DNA from: Acanthaster planci
Lineage: Eukaryota; Echinodermata; Asteroidea; Valvatida; Acanthasteridae
Assembly (NCBI RefSeq): GCF_001949145.1
Contig: NW_019091804.1
Coordinates: forward strand, 56,104 to 73,338
Direction of reading: 5' to 3'
Length of the DNA: 17,235 bases
Shown here: positions 16,147 through 17,235 of the stretch, piece after piece
Position numbering within the stretch: position 1 is the stretch's first letter
Layout of the letters: each line of letters starts with the position of its first letter
The notes under the pieces: generated by a model
Told to the model about the DNA's origin: nothing
Databases searched by the model: none
What the model saw: the letters and a program-made list of their open reading frames with translations, nothing else
Program-made: the position numbers and the translations under genes

Positions 16147-17235
16147 ATATGTGATCAGTTTCTTGTTTATTGGAAAAAAGTATTATAAATGAGAAAAAAT
16201 CAAAGTGGACCATTTCTTTAATATCATATTTCCAACTGAATCTTAACCTTCAGTTTTTATAATGGGAAATAGCTGTAAATTAAATCGCAGACAGATTTTA
16301 AAATTGTACCTCGCCAAAATGGTTACAAACCGAACAATTTAAGAAAATAACCACCTTACACGTACATGTAGGCCTATTCTTGTTCAGAATTGTAAAAACA
16401 CATTAAAAACCTGCCGATTATAAATTTTGTCAAGACGTTTGGTTTTATGTAGAGTAGATTGTGTATAACTGATTGTTTTGGAGGCATTGTGCACAGGGCA
16501 GAGTCACTCGGTGTGCAAAATGAATTTTACTTCCAACTCGTTTTTCTAAGACTTTACTTAAACCTTGAACTAACAGGTTGTGCCATGTATTTTGACACCT
16601 TATTGAGGGAAGTTGGCTCTTTTCTAAGACTATTCGGTTTATGACCATTTTTGGTTGGGTAAAATAGTAACATCTTTCCTGGACCACTTATTTTGCTTTT
16701 GCCACAAACGTTCGTTGATTTGTGTTTTGCATCGGTACTATAATTGCATACATGTACCTGTAAGATCATTTGGTCTTAGAACATGAAATTAATCATAATT
16801 GTATGACAAATGCTGCGTGTGTACTAAGCTGCAATTTTAAAGATTTCCAGTGCACACTTCACAGGTTATAGTGCACATGTAAAATCCAAAAAGAAGCTAA
16901 ATGAGTAGATGTACATATATACACCCGTTTAGATGATTGCAACATCAAAGGAATGGGCTGGCAATTAGGCTGAGAGATTAACCTTTTCACTGAAATTTAA
17001 GACTAATGGCATGATGCTTTTAAAACTAATCTTACATTGTATGTTTTATGATAGATACTGTACATGTATATGCCATGGAAAGCATATACAAGTGGAACAC
17101 CCCCTTTAACTCCTCAAGCAACACCAAGTGAAACCAATTGATTTTACATGTACCTTGAACAAAGGTATAAAAAACACACCTTTGTTTAGTCTTTGACAAT
17201 TCTTCTTTCTTGATGTGGATTACATGTACATGTAC
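16147..17235 (+). repeat. Terminal 1.08-kb unit, copy 2
   Basis: Same unit as 15069-16145. Differences are scattered single-base changes (roughly one to two per hundred by eye), two one-base length changes, the 20-base insertion at about 16601-16620 and loss of the 10-base duplication. It also ends in TACATGTACATGTA, at the window edge. ORFs inside either copy are chance. Confidence 0.9.

Noticed and set aside
16445-16769. ORFs on both strands inside terminal copy 2
   Set aside because: In copy 1 they are interrupted or altered by the 20-base indel, so they are not conserved as coding.
1-17235. tRNA, rRNA or CRISPR features
   Set aside because: GTTCGA-type B-box candidates (near 3341 and 7090) lack a partner A box and cloverleaf, and no regularly spaced direct repeats with unique spacers were found.

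Overview
The window looks like nuclear DNA of an animal, probably a marine invertebrate, although the sequence alone does not fix the phylum. It is AT-rich and intron-like over long stretches. It holds decayed eukaryotic transposons (an L1/Tx1-like LINE, a second LINE, a piggyBac) and candidate exons with GT/AG borders. It is also peppered with the palindrome TACATGTA. There are no bacterial-style operons, RBS-led genes, rRNA, tRNA or CRISPR arrays.

Layout. Bases 1-1852 are the 3' part of an L1/Tx1-like LINE with broken reverse transcriptase and CCHC reading frames, a 3' UTR hairpin, a poly(A) signal and an A-tail. Bases 1871-3494 hold a compact set of decayed small genes that belong to neither LINE nor piggyBac: a short basic protein, a coiled-coil plus membrane protein, and a convergent minus-strand membrane protein. 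Bases 3537-4149 are unassigned. Bases 4150-5712 are a broken piggyBac transposase on the minus strand. Bases 5934-7280 hold a second group of decayed small genes, starting from a divergent pair only 62 bases apart. I infer that 1871-3494 and 5934-7280 are parts of one multi-gene mobile element, possibly virus-derived and not identified here, later split by piggyBac. Bases about 7325-7940 carry a minus-strand LINE endonuclease remnant visible only when several frames are read together.

From about 8640 to 12530 the sequence looks like host or host-like intron and exon DNA. The best-supported gene signal is a pair of phase-0 exons (11830-11970 and 12456-12530) that together read as a DUF4806-like domain. 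Weaker upstream exon candidates lie at 8740, 9250, 9645 and 10265. Bases 12531-14700 are mostly noncoding, with a 25-base TGACGTC minisatellite and small hairpins. A first-exon-like ORF at 14721-15059 resembles the leader of Crypton/DUF3504-type proteins and stops just before a one-base N gap.

The last 2.1 kb (15069-17235) is one unit of about 1.08 kb present twice, each copy preceded by a single N. The copies differ by scattered substitutions and a few indels. This looks more like two haplotypes placed in tandem by the assembler than a true tandem repeat.

No intact transposase or reverse transcriptase survives, so the mobile elements here are fossils. All assignments rest on reading the sequence without database searches.
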